A stretch of 44,409 bases of DNA from positions 1 to 44,409 of the forward strand of contig NZ_BOMG01000068.1 of the NCBI RefSeq assembly GCF_016862075.1, read 5' to 3'. The stretch comes from Actinoplanes couchii (GTDB lineage: Bacteria > Actinomycetota > Actinomycetes > Mycobacteriales > Micromonosporaceae). Position 1 is the first letter of the stretch, and every line of letters starts with the position of its first letter. Below are positions 16,533 to 25,055 of the stretch, one piece after another. The position numbers and the translations under genes are program-made. The notes under the pieces are model-generated. The model saw nothing but the letters and a program-made list of their open reading frames with translations. It was not told where the DNA came from and searched no databases.

Positions 16533-16546
16533 TGTAACGCGTTCTA
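16533..16546. promoter_or_regulatory. KstR operator upstream of the DUF3068 gene
   Basis: TGTAACGCGTTCTA matches TNNAACNNGTTNNA at all fixed positions. It lies in the 67-base gap after ipdF and ends 22 bases before the DUF3068 start codon. TACTTC directly overlaps its right edge as a possible -10 element. It implies that the DUF3068 gene has its own KstR-controlled promoter instead of being read only from the KstR2-type fadE30 promoter. Confidence 0.75.
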
Positions 16547-16568
16547 CTTCCCAAGCCGGGAGGCCTCG

Positions 16569-17582
16569 ATGAAGCGGATCATCGGCACGACACTCTTCGG
16601 ACTCGGCATCCTCAGCCTGCTCCTCGCGATCGCCCTCGCCTGGGTCGTGGTGCCGTCCCAGCGGAAGGTGCCCCTCGACCTGGTGCCCCCTGACGTGGTC
16701 GTGGAGGACACCAGCGCGTCGTTCGTCCAGGCGAAGGTGCTGCCGGACGGCACCCCGCAGGTCGCTGTGCAGAGCGCCGGGCTGCGCTCGGCGACCGGCA
16801 TCAAACCCGACTTCGCCACCGCCGCCCAACTCGACGGCGACACGCTGATCTGGAACGTGTATCACGCCACCAGCCGGTCCGACACCAACGAGATGATCAA
16901 CCGGTCGGAGAGCCGGGTCGCCCTGGACCGGGTCTCCGGCGCGGCCGTGCCCTGGGACGGGCAGTGCCACACCGAGACCACCGCCCCGTGCGCGCCGATC
17001 TCCTTCGCCGGCCAGCTGTACCTGTTTCCGTTCGGCACCGAGAAACGCGCCTACCAGTACTGGGACTCCACCCTGGGTAAGGCGCTGCCGATCGGATATC
17101 AGGCCGAGGAACGGTTCAACGGCCTCGCGACCTACCGTTTCCAGCAGCAGGTCCCGGAGCAGCCGGCCGAGATGGACGCCGAAACCCTGGACGGCCTGCT
17201 CGGTTTCCTGGCCCCCGAGGCCGCCACCGGCAGCATCACGTACCGGGCCACCCGAACCCTCTGGGTGGAACCGCGGACCGGAGCCATCGTCGGCTACCGC
17301 GAACAGCAGAACCGCACCCTGGTCCCCGACACCGGCACCCCGGTGACCATCTTCGACGCCGACCTGCAGTACGACCAGGCCACCCTGGACGCGGTCCGCA
17401 CCGAGGCCCAGAGCGGCGTGGCGCTGCTGACCCTGCTCGGCCTGTGGGTGCCGTCGGGCCTGGCAGTTCTGGGCCTGGTCCTGATCGCGGCCGGTTTCCT
17501 GCTGTCCCGTTCCCCGCGCCCCCGCGGCGAACACCGGGCCGACGAGACCACCCGTCCCCTGCCCACCCCGGTCCCGTCCTGA
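16569..17582 (+). CDS. DUF3068 (PorA-family-like) membrane protein under a KstR box
   Basis: A 337-residue protein with an N-terminal membrane helix (about 7-27, FGLGILSLLLAIALAWVV), a large extracytoplasmic domain, a C-terminal helix (about 285-318, LLTLLGLWVPSGLAVLGLVL) and a short cytosolic tail. The layout and length fit DUF3068, annotated as PorA-family in actinobacteria; its function is unknown. GGGAGG at 16558-16563 sets the ATG. The KstR box at 16533 places it in the sterol regulon, which suggests a role at the cell surface such as sterol binding or uptake, but this is inference. Confidence 0.78.
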   Translation: MKRIIGTTLFGLGILSLLLAIALAWVVVPSQRKVPLDLVPPDVVVEDTSASFVQAKVLPDGTPQVAVQSAGLRSATGIKPDFATAAQLDGDTLIWNVYHATSRSDTNEMINRSESRVALDRVSGAAVPWDGQCHTETTAPCAPISFAGQLYLFPFGTEKRAYQYWDSTLGKALPIGYQAEERFNGLATYRFQQQVPEQPAEMDAETLDGLLGFLAPEAATGSITYRATRTLWVEPRTGAIVGYREQQNRTLVPDTGTPVTIFDADLQYDQATLDAVRTEAQSGVALLTLLGLWVPSGLAVLGLVLIAAGFLLSRSPRPRGEHRADETTRPLPTPVPS

Positions 17583-17587
17583 TCTCT

Positions 17588-17624
17588 CCGGATGCGGATT
17601 CCGGTGCGCCGGATTAGCATCCGG
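17588..17624. terminator. Inverted repeat between DUF3068 gene and next gene
   Basis: Arms CCGGATGC (17588-17595) and GCATCCGG (17617-17624) enclose a second, imperfect inner pair. It starts 5 bases after the DUF3068 stop and ends 2 bases before the next ATG. It may end the DUF3068 transcript. The right arm also overlaps the proposed -10 TAGCAT (17615-17620) of the next gene. Confidence 0.45.
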
Positions 17625-17626
17625 AC

Positions 17627-18031
17627 ATGGGTTTCTGGCTGCACTACGTCATCCCGCCGGGCGCGGCCGGAGCCGACCTGGCCGTCCCGGACACCGAAGA
17701 GGTGCTGGTCCACCACCAGGACATCGAGGTGGAAGGCGCGGTCCGGACCGTCGAGTTCTCGGTGTTCGCCGAGGCCGGCGGCCTACGGATCGTGGTGGAC
17801 GTCGACGCCACCGCACTGCTGCGCCGCGAGCCCGAGGCGGTGGCCGCGACGGCGGCGCTGGACGAGTGGATCCTGCGCCACGCCTCACACGCGGTCCGCG
17901 TCCACGAGCTGGTGATCTACCGCTGGTTCGACGTGTGCACCGAAAGTTTCCGCACCTCCGGCAAGGCCCTCACCGGTTGGCTCACATCCCTCGACCCGAA
18001 CGGCGACTACTGGCAGTCCCTCGGCGCCTAG
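17627..18031 (+). CDS. Hypothetical protein, 134 aa
   Basis: I do not recognise this 134-residue protein. It is a soluble, acidic alpha/beta-type sequence without signal peptide or membrane segment. Trp and Tyr cluster near the end (YRWFDVCTESF, GDYWQSLG). TAGCAT lies exactly six bases before the ATG, so the mRNA is probably leaderless and the gene independent of the upstream DUF3068 gene. Codon bias is typical for the region, which supports real coding. Confidence 0.65.
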   Translation: MGFWLHYVIPPGAAGADLAVPDTEEVLVHHQDIEVEGAVRTVEFSVFAEAGGLRIVVDVDATALLRREPEAVAATAALDEWILRHASHAVRVHELVIYRWFDVCTESFRTSGKALTGWLTSLDPNGDYWQSLGA

Positions 18032-18059
18032 AGCCGCAGTTCATGGCGCCGCCGGTTGA

Positions 18060-18434
18060 TCACGTGTTGGTCGGGTAGAGCCGGACGTGCTCGGCCACCA
18101 CGGCGACGGCAGTGCCGGCCGGCGCGTCGACGGAACCGCCGGCGACCTCGACCTGGACGAGCCCTTCGGCGACACGAAGTGTCAGGACGCCCTCTTCCTG
18201 CTGCTCAACGGTTCCGCGGAGCAGCGGTCCCGGCCGGAGCATCGCTGCGCCATCCTCGACAGCGATCGTGCTGTCCCATTCGAGGACCGCGTCGATGTCC
18301 AGTTCGACATCGACGACACGGCCGGCGGCGGGTGGCGACGAGCCGGCCCATGCGGCCTTCAGTGGGACGCCGGCCACCAACGCGTCAACCACCGTGGTCG
18401 GGCCGGGATGAACAGCGATGACACCGATTCGCAT
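18060..18434 (-). CDS. Hypothetical protein, 124 aa
   Basis: Unknown small protein with a beta-rich pattern of alternating hydrophobic residues (VVDVELDIDAVLEWDSTIAV, VQVEVAGGSVDAPAGTAVAVV) and no signal peptide or membrane helix. I chose the Met of MRIGVIAVHPGP at 18434; the frame opens 21 codons earlier with poorer sequence. It is convergent with the 134-residue gene and lies downstream of cyp125 on the same strand, separated by a copy of the dispersed 3' repeat. Confidence 0.55.
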   Translation of the reverse strand: MRIGVIAVHPGPTTVVDALVAGVPLKAAWAGSSPPAAGRVVDVELDIDAVLEWDSTIAVEDGAAMLRPGPLLRGTVEQQEEGVLTLRVAEGLVQVEVAGGSVDAPAGTAVAVVAEHVRLYPTNT

Positions 18435-18483
18435 GAACTCGATGATCGCAGCCGAACCCCTCATCCGCCGCGGAGAACTCTCG

Positions 18484-18597
18484 TAACCGGCGACCACCGC
18501 ATTCGGCCCGGCGGGCGCGGGGTGGCCTCAGCCCCGGCTCCTCCTCGCGTGACAAAACAGGGCGGGCTGTTGCGGTTGTCCGGCCCCGGTGGCGTAC
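18484..18597 (-). repeat. Dispersed post-stop repeat, copy 1
   Basis: About 114 bases closely matching, in opposite orientation, the copy at 21203-21319, including the shared core cagccccggctcctcctcg. Read from the cyp125 side it starts GGTACGCCACCGGGGCCG, four bases after the cyp125 stop codon. Ends carry related GTACG...CCACCG and TACCGGCGACCACCG sequences. This copy lacks the T-run seen in the others. Confidence 0.85.
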
Positions 18598-18601
18598 CGG
18601 A

Positions 18602-19822
18602 TCAGTGGTAGTTGACCGGTAGGTGTTTGATGCCGTTGATCCAGCCGGAGCGTAGGCGTTCGGCCGGGCCGGCCAGGCTGATTTCGGGCATGTGGTCGGC
18701 TATCGCGTTGAAGATCAGGTCGATTTCCAAGCGGGCCAGATTGGCGCCGAGGCAGAAATGGGCTCCGCTGCCGCCGAAACCCAGATGCGGGTTGGGGCTT
18801 CGGGTTATGTCGAAAATGTGCGGGTTGGTGAACACCTCTTCGTCGTAGTTCGCCGAACCGTAGAACATCGCCACCCGCTGGCCGGCCTGGATCTTCTGGC
18901 CGGCCAGGACGGTGTCCTGGGTGGCGGTTCGCTGGAATACGTTGATCGGGCTGCCCCAGCGGACGAATTCGTCGACGGCCGTGCGCGGGCGGGTCTGTTT
19001 GAACAGTTCCCACTGGCCGGGGTGGCTGAGCATGGCGTGCATGCCGTGCGAGATGGCGTTGCGGGTGGTCTCGTTTCCGGCCACCGCCAGCATCAGGACG
19101 AAGAAGCCGAATTCGTCGACGGAGAGGTGTTCGCCGTCGATCTCGGCTTTCACCAGTGTGGTGACGATGTCGTCGCGGGGGCAGGTCTGACGTTCGTCGG
19201 CCATCTGCATCGCGTATCCGAGCAGGCCCATCGCCGATTCCATCGGGTCGGCGCCACTGAACTCCGGATCGTCGTACCCGATCATCGAGTTGGACCATTC
19301 GAAGACGTTTCCCCGGTCCTCCTGGGGGACTCCGAGCAGTTCCGCGATCGCTTGCAGCGGCAGTTCGCAGGCGATGTCGGTGACAAAATCGCCGCTGTCG
19401 GTGTCGATCGAACCGACGATGGCCGCGGCGCGATCCGACAATGCGGTTCGCAGGCTGTTGATGGCCCGTGGGGTGAATCCGCGGGACACGATCGCGCGTT
19501 GTTTCGTGTGCTGCGGCGGATCCATGTTGAGCATGATCGCCTGCTGCATCTCGATGCCTTCGCGGGTCATGTCCGGCTGGAACCGGGCGATCGCCGTGTT
19601 CTCCCGGCTGGAATACGTCTCGCTGTTGCGTGACACCGCCATCACGTCGGCGTGCCGGGTGACCGCCCAATAGCCCTCGTCGTCGAATCCGGCGCTGCCG
19701 CGGACCTGCGGGATCCAGCGAACCGGTTCGGCAGCGCGCATCTCGGCGAAATCGGCGTGCGGGATGCCGTCCAGGTAGATGTCCGGATCGGTGGGGTCGA
19801 TGCGGGTGCGCGGCTCGGCCAC
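18602..19822 (-). CDS. cyp125: Steroid C26/C27-monooxygenase CYP125
   Basis: Cytochrome P450 of 406 residues that hydroxylates the terminal methyl of cholesterol or cholestenone and carries it on to the acid, the first side-chain step. The I-helix AGNETTRN begins at 248, ExxR is E285/R288, and the heme ligand is C357 in FGGSGAHFCLG. Long segments (MLNMDPPQHT, CELPLQAIAELLGVPQEDRG, RLRSGWINGIKH) are CYP125 signatures. I start at the GTG at 19822, which has GGAGGA just upstream; an ATG at 19861 in frame has none. It diverges from fadA5 around a KstR box, as in Rv3545c/Rv3546. Confidence 0.94.
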   Translation of the reverse strand: MAEPRTRIDPTDPDIYLDGIPHADFAEMRAAEPVRWIPQVRGSAGFDDEGYWAVTRHADVMAVSRNSETYSSRENTAIARFQPDMTREGIEMQQAIMLNMDPPQHTKQRAIVSRGFTPRAINSLRTALSDRAAAIVGSIDTDSGDFVTDIACELPLQAIAELLGVPQEDRGNVFEWSNSMIGYDDPEFSGADPMESAMGLLGYAMQMADERQTCPRDDIVTTLVKAEIDGEHLSVDEFGFFVLMLAVAGNETTRNAISHGMHAMLSHPGQWELFKQTRPRTAVDEFVRWGSPINVFQRTATQDTVLAGQKIQAGQRVAMFYGSANYDEEVFTNPHIFDITRSPNPHLGFGGSGAHFCLGANLARLEIDLIFNAIADHMPEISLAGPAERLRSGWINGIKHLPVNYH

Positions 19823-19890
19823 AGCTCCTCCTACAGCAACAAGTTCCACCGATTCAAACATGGGCACGGAGAGATTTGGTAGGTTCAATC

Positions 19891-19904
19891 GAGAACAGGT
19901 TCTA
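19891..19904. promoter_or_regulatory. KstR operator between cyp125 and fadA5
   Basis: GAGAACAGGTTCTA matches TNNAACNNGTTNNA except for the first base (G for T). It ends 13 bases before the fadA5 GTG and faces cyp125 on the other side. The same two genes share a KstR-controlled divergent promoter in mycobacteria. Confidence 0.8.
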
Positions 19905-19917
19905 GTTGGAGGTCGCG

Positions 19918-21021
19918 GTGGGCACACCGGTGATCGTCGATGCGGTACGCACTCCGATCGGCAAGCGCGGCGGCTGGCTGTCCGGCCTGCACCCGGCCGA
20001 ACTGCTCGGCGCGGCACTGCGCGGGCTCGGCGATCCGGTCGATCTCGCCGAGCAGGCCATCGGCGGCTGTGTCACCCAGGGTGGCGAACAGTCCAACAAC
20101 ATCACCCGCACCGCCTGGCTGCACGCCGGGCTCCCGTGGACCAACGGATGCACCACGATCGATGCCCAGTGCGGCTCCGCTCAGCAGGCGGCGCACCTGA
20201 TCGCGGGCCTGATCAGCACCGACACCATCAGTGCGGGGGTGGCCTGCGGGGTCGAGGCGATGAGCCGGGTGCCGCTGCGGGCCAACCTCGGGACGGCCGG
20301 GCTGCCCCGCCCCGAATCGTGGGACATCGATCTACCCAATCAGTACGTGGCCGCCGAACGCATCGCCACCCGCCGCGGGCTGGCCCGTGCGGACCTGGAC
20401 TCGTTCGGGGTGCGGTCGCAGGCGAACGCCGCCCGCGCCTGGGCGGAAGGGCGTTTCGAGCGGGAGGTGGTCCCGGTTCTCGACGTCACCCGGGATCAGG
20501 GGCTGCGCGACACCACATTCGAAGGATTGGCCGGACTGAAACCGGTTCTTCCCGATGGAATGCACACCGCGGGCACCTCGTCGCAGATCTCCGACGGCGC
20601 GTCGGCCCTGCTGCTGATGGACGCCGACCGGGCCCGCGAACTCGGGCTGCGGCCGCGGGCGCGGATCGTGGCCCAGTGCCTGGTCGGCGCGGAACCGTAC
20701 TACCACCTGGACGGCCCGATCGCCGCCACCGACCGGGTGCTCAGCCGGGCCGGCATGAAGATCGACGATCTGGACCGCTGCGAGGTCAACGAGGCGTTCG
20801 CCAGCGTCGTCCTGTCCTGGCTGACTGTCCACCGCGCCGACCCGGACCGCGTCAACGTCAACGGCGGGGCGATCGCTCTCGGACACCCGGTCGGCAGCAC
20901 CGGCGCGCGCCTGCTCACCACAGCCCTGCACGAGCTGGAACGGTCCGACTCCACCACGGCGCTGATCACCATGTGCGCCGGCGGCGCGATGTCGACCGCC
21001 ACGATCATCGAACGCCTGTAG
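19918..21021 (+). CDS. fadA5: Steroid side-chain 3-ketoacyl-CoA thiolase FadA5
   Basis: Thiolase of 367 residues that releases acetyl-CoA or propionyl-CoA from 3-keto sterol side-chain CoA esters. The nucleophile is C85 in DAQCGSAQQA, with H323 in GHPVG and C353 in CAGGA. SPIGKR-like N-terminus, GGCVTQGGEQSNN, SWDIDLPNQ and VGAEPYYHLDGP are typical of mycobacterial FadA5. The GTG at 19918 follows GGAGG (19908-19912); an in-frame TTG at 19906 is less likely. About 25 residues shorter than M. tuberculosis FadA5, mostly through a shorter loop near residue 190. Confidence 0.94.
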   Translation: MGTPVIVDAVRTPIGKRGGWLSGLHPAELLGAALRGLGDPVDLAEQAIGGCVTQGGEQSNNITRTAWLHAGLPWTNGCTTIDAQCGSAQQAAHLIAGLISTDTISAGVACGVEAMSRVPLRANLGTAGLPRPESWDIDLPNQYVAAERIATRRGLARADLDSFGVRSQANAARAWAEGRFEREVVPVLDVTRDQGLRDTTFEGLAGLKPVLPDGMHTAGTSSQISDGASALLLMDADRARELGLRPRARIVAQCLVGAEPYYHLDGPIAATDRVLSRAGMKIDDLDRCEVNEAFASVVLSWLTVHRADPDRVNVNGGAIALGHPVGSTGARLLTTALHELERSDSTTALITMCAGGAMSTATIIERL

Positions 21022-21034
21022 AGGAGAACCAACG

Positions 21035-21202
21035 ATGGTTCCGTTCCGATTCATGCTGCTCAGCGCAGTGATAGCCGCAGCCCTGGCCATCGTCGGCATC
21101 ACCGCGGTGATGTCGGCCCTCAACCCGAGCGCCGCCGAGGTAGCCCAGAACAGCACCGGCGACGACCCACTGGCCCCACCGGCCATTTACGGACAAAGAT
21201 AA
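21035..21202 (+). CDS. Small single-helix membrane protein, DUF2613-like
   Basis: A 55-residue peptide: short basic N-terminus, one membrane helix at about 7-28 (MLLSAVIAAALAIVGITAVM) and a polar tail ending IYGQR. Size, layout and the end of the tail resemble DUF2613 proteins of actinobacteria, though I cannot confirm it. GAGGAG (21021-21026) overlaps the fadA5 stop and serves an ATG 13 bases downstream, so it is almost certainly co-transcribed with fadA5 under KstR. Function unknown; a membrane anchor or accessory for side-chain enzymes is speculation. Confidence 0.7.
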   Translation: MVPFRFMLLSAVIAAALAIVGITAVMSALNPSAAEVAQNSTGDDPLAPPAIYGQR

Positions 21203-21319
21203 TTTTGTACGCCACCGGGGCCGAACAACCGCAACACCCCGAACCGCCCCGTCACGCGAGGAGGAGCCGGGGCTGAGACCGCCCGGCGACCGCCGGGCCG
21301 AATGCGGTGGTCGCCGGTA
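21203..21319 (+). repeat. Dispersed post-stop repeat, copy 2
   Basis: About 117 bases starting directly after the stop codon of the 55-residue gene with TTTTGTACGCCACCGGGGCC. Strong inverted match to copy 1, so copies 1 and 2 bracket the cyp125-fadA5 segment. The 3' part can fold (cgcccggcgaccgccgggcc). Confidence 0.85.
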
Positions 21320-21383
21320 AGGTTCCACTGTGGAGATCGTCCACCGGCCTGACCGGGCACCGGCATCACGGTGGGGAGACGGC

Positions 21384-21719
21384 ATGGGGTTTTCGCTGAT
21401 CTGGCGGTACGGGGAACAGAGCAGTCATGAACGGGTTCCGGACGGGACTCTGCGGGAGTTGCTGGCCGAGCTGGACGTGAACGTGGACGACGTCGAGCAC
21501 GGGGACGTCTGGCTGTCGGAGGACGACAGCGGATGGGGTATCGGGGTGTTCGCCGGTGGGCGAGGGCTCGTGGTTCTGGAGAACAGCGAGACGGCCGATG
21601 AGCCGTCTCATCGGGTCGGGGTGGGACGGGCGGAGGCGTTCGCGCTGCTGCGCCGGGCCGCTGACGGGGAGATGGAAGCGATCCGGGGTGAGGACTGGCA
21701 GCCCGGGTACGGGTCTTGA
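21384..21719 (+). CDS. Hypothetical protein, 111 aa
   Basis: A small acidic protein with many Trp and Glu/Asp residues (DVEHGDVWLSEDDSGWGIGVF, LVVLENSETADEPSHRVG). I do not recognise the family. GGGGAG precedes the ATG at 21384; the frame opens 18 codons earlier inside sequence that continues the repeat border. It converges on the VWA lipoprotein gene, with a strong terminator hairpin between. Confidence 0.6.
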   Translation: MGFSLIWRYGEQSSHERVPDGTLRELLAELDVNVDDVEHGDVWLSEDDSGWGIGVFAGGRGLVVLENSETADEPSHRVGVGRAEAFALLRRAADGEMEAIRGEDWQPGYGS

Positions 21720-21732
21720 GAGACGACGAGCA

Positions 21733-21759
21733 CGGCCGGGACCGACGCGGTCCCGGCCG
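21733..21759. terminator. Bidirectional terminator hairpin
   Basis: Perfect 11-base arms CGGCCGGGACC and GGTCCCGGCCG with a GACGC loop, located between two convergent genes (stops at 21719 and 21767). No long T-run follows, which is common for actinobacterial terminators. Confidence 0.85.
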
Positions 21760-21766
21760 TACGTGA

Positions 21767-23194
21767 TCAGTCGCGGGTATTTCTGATCAGGGTGGCCAAC
21801 TCGGTGACGGCCGGGTCGTCGGCTCGGGACGCGGCTCGTTCGGCCAGGGTGATCAGGTCGGAGCGGGTGATCTCCGCAGCCTGTTCGCTGTGGCGTAGTT
21901 GTTCGGCGAACCACGCCGCCACGTAACTCACCTGCAGGCCCGCCGCCGCGTCGTCGTAGCCGAGGTTCAGGGTCGCGACGGTGACGTCCGAGCCGGATTC
22001 CTGCGGGGTCCGGGACTGCGGGTCCTGCCAGCGCAACCGGGCGTGTGCGACATTGCCTTCGGCTCCGGGGCGCAGCCGGACCAGGTAGAGCGCGGTGACG
22101 CTGTGCCCGGCCATCACCTCGCCGCCGTCGACGCTGTCGTCGCGGAACTCGCCGGCCGACAGCTTCCGGTTGTCGTAGCCGATCAGGCGGTAGCTCTCGA
22201 CCACGTCCTCGTCGAACGTGACCTGCGCTTTCGCGTCCAGCGCGCGGACCGTCAGGGTGGCCGGCAGCCGGTTGACGAAGGCATCCCGGGCGTCGTCCTC
22301 GCCGGAGATGTAGACGGTGAACCCGTCACCGCCGTCGGCGAGTTCCTCCATCAGCCGGTCGCCGTAATCGTTGCCGACTCCCACGCCGAGCAGCGTGATC
22401 TGTTTGGCGGCGGCCTCCCGGACCCGGGTGAGGATCGGTGACGCCTCGGTGCTGCCGATGTTGGCGAGGGCGTCGGAGACCAGCACCACCCGGTTGGTGG
22501 CGCCCTCCCGGAACCCGGCGCGCGCCACCTCGTACCCGCGGGTCAGGCCTTTCTCCAGGTCGGTGCCGCCTTCGGAGCGCAGCTTGTCGACGTCCGCGGA
22601 CAGCCCGTCGCGGGCCGGGGACATCTCCCGCAGGATCCGGGCCTCGTCGCTGAACGTGACGATGGCGACCTCGTCGGTGGGCCGGGCCTGCTCGGCGTAC
22701 GCCTTCAGGGCGCTCTTGACCACGCTCAGCTTGCCCACGTCGGCCATCGACCCGGACACGTCGACGACGAAGGTGAGCCGGGCGTCCTGCCTGGTCGTGG
22801 TCTTGTCGGCGCGGGTCTGCAGGCCGACCCGGAGCAGTCGGGTCTCGCCTTCGGCCCGGTGGTTCGACGGCAGGCGCGCGCCGTCCATGGTGATGCTGAA
22901 ACCGTCACCCTCCGGTTGCGGATAGGGGTGCCGGAACGCGTTGACGAACTCCTCCGGCCGGACCGTCTCCGGTGCCGGCACGCTGCCCTGCCCGATGAGG
23001 TTGCGGGCGTAGTCGTAGGACGCGGTGTCCACGTCCATCGCGAACGTCGACTGCGGATCCTCGTCGGTGGTGACGCGGGCCGTCGACCCGTCGGGTGACG
23101 ACAGATCGGCTTCGCCGCAGGCGCCGACCATGAGCATTATCGTGAGCGCTGCCGCAATGGCGGGCCGGCGCCTGATCTCCCGTGAGAAACTCAT
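21767..23194 (-). CDS. VWA-domain lipoprotein (YfbK-like)
   Basis: A 475-residue exported lipoprotein: basic n-region, hydrophobic stretch 12-25 and a lipobox ending VGAC with C26 as the lipidated residue. An N-terminal domain (about 50-125, TFAMDVDTASYDYARNLI) precedes a von Willebrand A domain with the metal-site motif DVSGSM, then a DUF3520-like C-terminal part. This is the layout of YfbK-type proteins of unknown function. No RBS is evident. It is not obviously tied to the sterol genes. Confidence 0.88.
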   Translation of the reverse strand: MSFSREIRRRPAIAAALTIMLMVGACGEADLSSPDGSTARVTTDEDPQSTFAMDVDTASYDYARNLIGQGSVPAPETVRPEEFVNAFRHPYPQPEGDGFSITMDGARLPSNHRAEGETRLLRVGLQTRADKTTTRQDARLTFVVDVSGSMADVGKLSVVKSALKAYAEQARPTDEVAIVTFSDEARILREMSPARDGLSADVDKLRSEGGTDLEKGLTRGYEVARAGFREGATNRVVLVSDALANIGSTEASPILTRVREAAAKQITLLGVGVGNDYGDRLMEELADGGDGFTVYISGEDDARDAFVNRLPATLTVRALDAKAQVTFDEDVVESYRLIGYDNRKLSAGEFRDDSVDGGEVMAGHSVTALYLVRLRPGAEGNVAHARLRWQDPQSRTPQESGSDVTVATLNLGYDDAAAGLQVSYVAAWFAEQLRHSEQAAEITRSDLITLAERAASRADDPAVTELATLIRNTRD

Positions 23195-23284
23195 GAGAAA
23201 TCAGACCCCGGGAAAGTCGTTCCGGTGCCCTCGGTGACCCTTACGTGACCGCATGCGTATCGAAGCGTGACCATCCGCCGACGG

Positions 23285-23854
23285 TCAGGTCAGCCGGTGA
23301 CCGAATTCTTGGGCCAGTGCCGTCAGGTCCGGTTCGCCGAAGTGATCCACCAGGTCGCGGAAACGGGTCGCCTTGTCGTCGCCGAAGCGGGCGATCCGCT
23401 CGCCGAACGTGGCCGCCGACAGGAACCGGGGCGGGGTGCTCTTGCTGTGGAACTTGTCCGCGTACATCACCAGCTCCTCCTCCGGCGTCTCCGCGGTGAA
23501 GTCGCAGTCCGGCAGCGGCAGCTGCTGCTCGCGCACGTCGGCCCGGGTGATGCCGACACCGGTGTGATGCGAGCAGAACCGCCGCAACGTCTCCGGCAGG
23601 CCCACCTCGCCGAGCAGTTCGTCGCCGAGCAGGCCGTGCCGGACGTAGTGCTCGGCCGGCTCCAGCCGGTAGACCCCGATGTCGTGCAGCAGACAACCGG
23701 CCCGGACCAGCGCCATGTCCAGCCCCGGCCCGGCGAACTGCTCGGCGATCCGGGCGACGATCACACAGTGCGTCCACACCAGCTCGAACGCCTCAGGCGT
23801 CGGGGCGTAGCGCTGATGGAGCGCCCGAATCTCGTCGTCACCGGGAATCCGCAC
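23285..23854 (-). CDS. HD-domain putative phosphohydrolase
   Basis: A 189-residue HD-superfamily protein. The metal site is seen as H in VWTHCVIVARIA, the HD pair in CLLHDIGVY and HH in FCSHHTGVG. Substrate unknown; related proteins hydrolyse phosphate esters or nucleotides. It starts with GTG inside the last codons of the upstream MFS gene (17-base overlap), so marR-MFS-HD form one operon read from the palindromic promoter at 25555. Confidence 0.85.
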   Translation of the reverse strand: MRIPGDDEIRALHQRYAPTPEAFELVWTHCVIVARIAEQFAGPGLDMALVRAGCLLHDIGVYRLEPAEHYVRHGLLGDELLGEVGLPETLRRFCSHHTGVGITRADVREQQLPLPDCDFTAETPEEELVMYADKFHSKSTPPRFLSAATFGERIARFGDDKATRFRDLVDHFGEPDLTALAQEFGHRLT

Positions 23855-25055
23855 CGTCCGATCTTAGAGCCGGGTTCCGGGCGGCGATCGTGGCCACCGC
23901 TGCCACGCACAACAGGCCGCCGCTGACCAGGGCGATCGTCGCCGAGGAGCCGGCCGCCACCAGGCCGGCGCGCATGTTGCCGACGTCCGGGCCGGCCTGG
24001 CCGACGATCTGTTCGGCGGCGGACGCCCGGCCCAGGAACTCGTCGGGGGTGTGCGCCTGGATGACCGTGGAGCGGGACACCACGGCGACCGTGTCGGCGG
24101 CGCCGGCGACCGCGAGCAGGGCCAGGCCGATCCAGGCGTTCGGGGCCAGGCCGAACAGGGCCAGCGACACACCCCAGGTCAGGGAACCGGCGACCATCAC
24201 CGGGCCGGGGCGCAGCCTGGTGAACGTGCCGGACAGTGCCGACGCCAGCACCCCGCCGACCGCTATCGCGGTGAGGAACAGGCCCAGCGTGCGCGGGTCG
24301 TCGCCGAAACGTTCCGCGTTCACGATCGGGAACAGGCTGATCGGCATGGCCAGCACGGTCGCGGCGAGATCGGTGAGGAGCGCACCCCGTACCGGCGGAT
24401 TGGTCCGGAGGAACCGCAACCCGGCGACCACACCGCGCAGACCCGCCTGCGGTGACGCGGGCATCGGCGGCAGCCGGAACGCCACCCACAGCGCCACCGC
24501 GAACGTGACCGTGTGGAACAGGAAACAGCCGCCGGTGCCGAACTCGGCGATCACCAGGCCGCCGAGGGCCGGGCCGAGCAGCATCGCGCCCTGGAAAGAG
24601 ATCCGGTTCAGCGCCAGGCCGGCTGCCAACTGCTCCGGCGGCAGCAGCCGGGACAGGAACGTGCGTGCCGCCGGCCCGCCGCCGGCCACGAAACAGGACT
24701 GGATCGCGACCAGGGCCAGCACCAGGATCGGCGGGCCACCGATGAACGCCTGCACGGTCAGCAGCACCGCACAGACCGTCTGCCCGATCTTGGTGGCGAT
24801 GTAGAACCGCCGCCGGTCCACCTGATCCACCAGCGAACCGGCGAACAGTCCGAAAACGATGATCGGCAGTGCCTGGGCGAGCCCGGCCGCGCCGGTCCAG
24901 ATCGTGCTGCGGGTGCTGTCCCACACCTGGAAGAGCACGGCCACGACGGCCATCTGCCCGCCCAGCCCGGTGAGTAGCTGGCCGAGCCAGAGCCGCCGGA
25001 AGTCCTTCGAGGTCCGAAGCGGTCCGATGTCGATCAGCGCCGAGGTCAGCGCCAT
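23838..25055 (-). CDS. MFS efflux transporter
   Basis: A 405-residue major facilitator with about 12 membrane helices and the MFS loop motif GSLVDQVDRRRFYIATKIGQ between helices 2 and 3. It resembles the enterobactin-exporter/macrolide-efflux (DHA3) group. The ATG at 25055 lies inside the end of marR (10-base overlap), and the frame before it belongs to marR out of frame. Pairing with a MarR regulator suggests a drug- or metabolite-induced pump; the substrate is unknown. Confidence 0.88.
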   Translation of the reverse strand: MALTSALIDIGPLRTSKDFRRLWLGQLLTGLGGQMAVVAVLFQVWDSTRSTIWTGAAGLAQALPIIVFGLFAGSLVDQVDRRRFYIATKIGQTVCAVLLTVQAFIGGPPILVLALVAIQSCFVAGGGPAARTFLSRLLPPEQLAAGLALNRISFQGAMLLGPALGGLVIAEFGTGGCFLFHTVTFAVALWVAFRLPPMPASPQAGLRGVVAGLRFLRTNPPVRGALLTDLAATVLAMPISLFPIVNAERFGDDPRTLGLFLTAIAVGGVLASALSGTFTRLRPGPVMVAGSLTWGVSLALFGLAPNAWIGLALLAVAGAADTVAVVSRSTVIQAHTPDEFLGRASAAEQIVGQAGPDVGNMRAGLVAAGSSATIALVSGGLLCVAAVATIAARNPALRSDGADSR

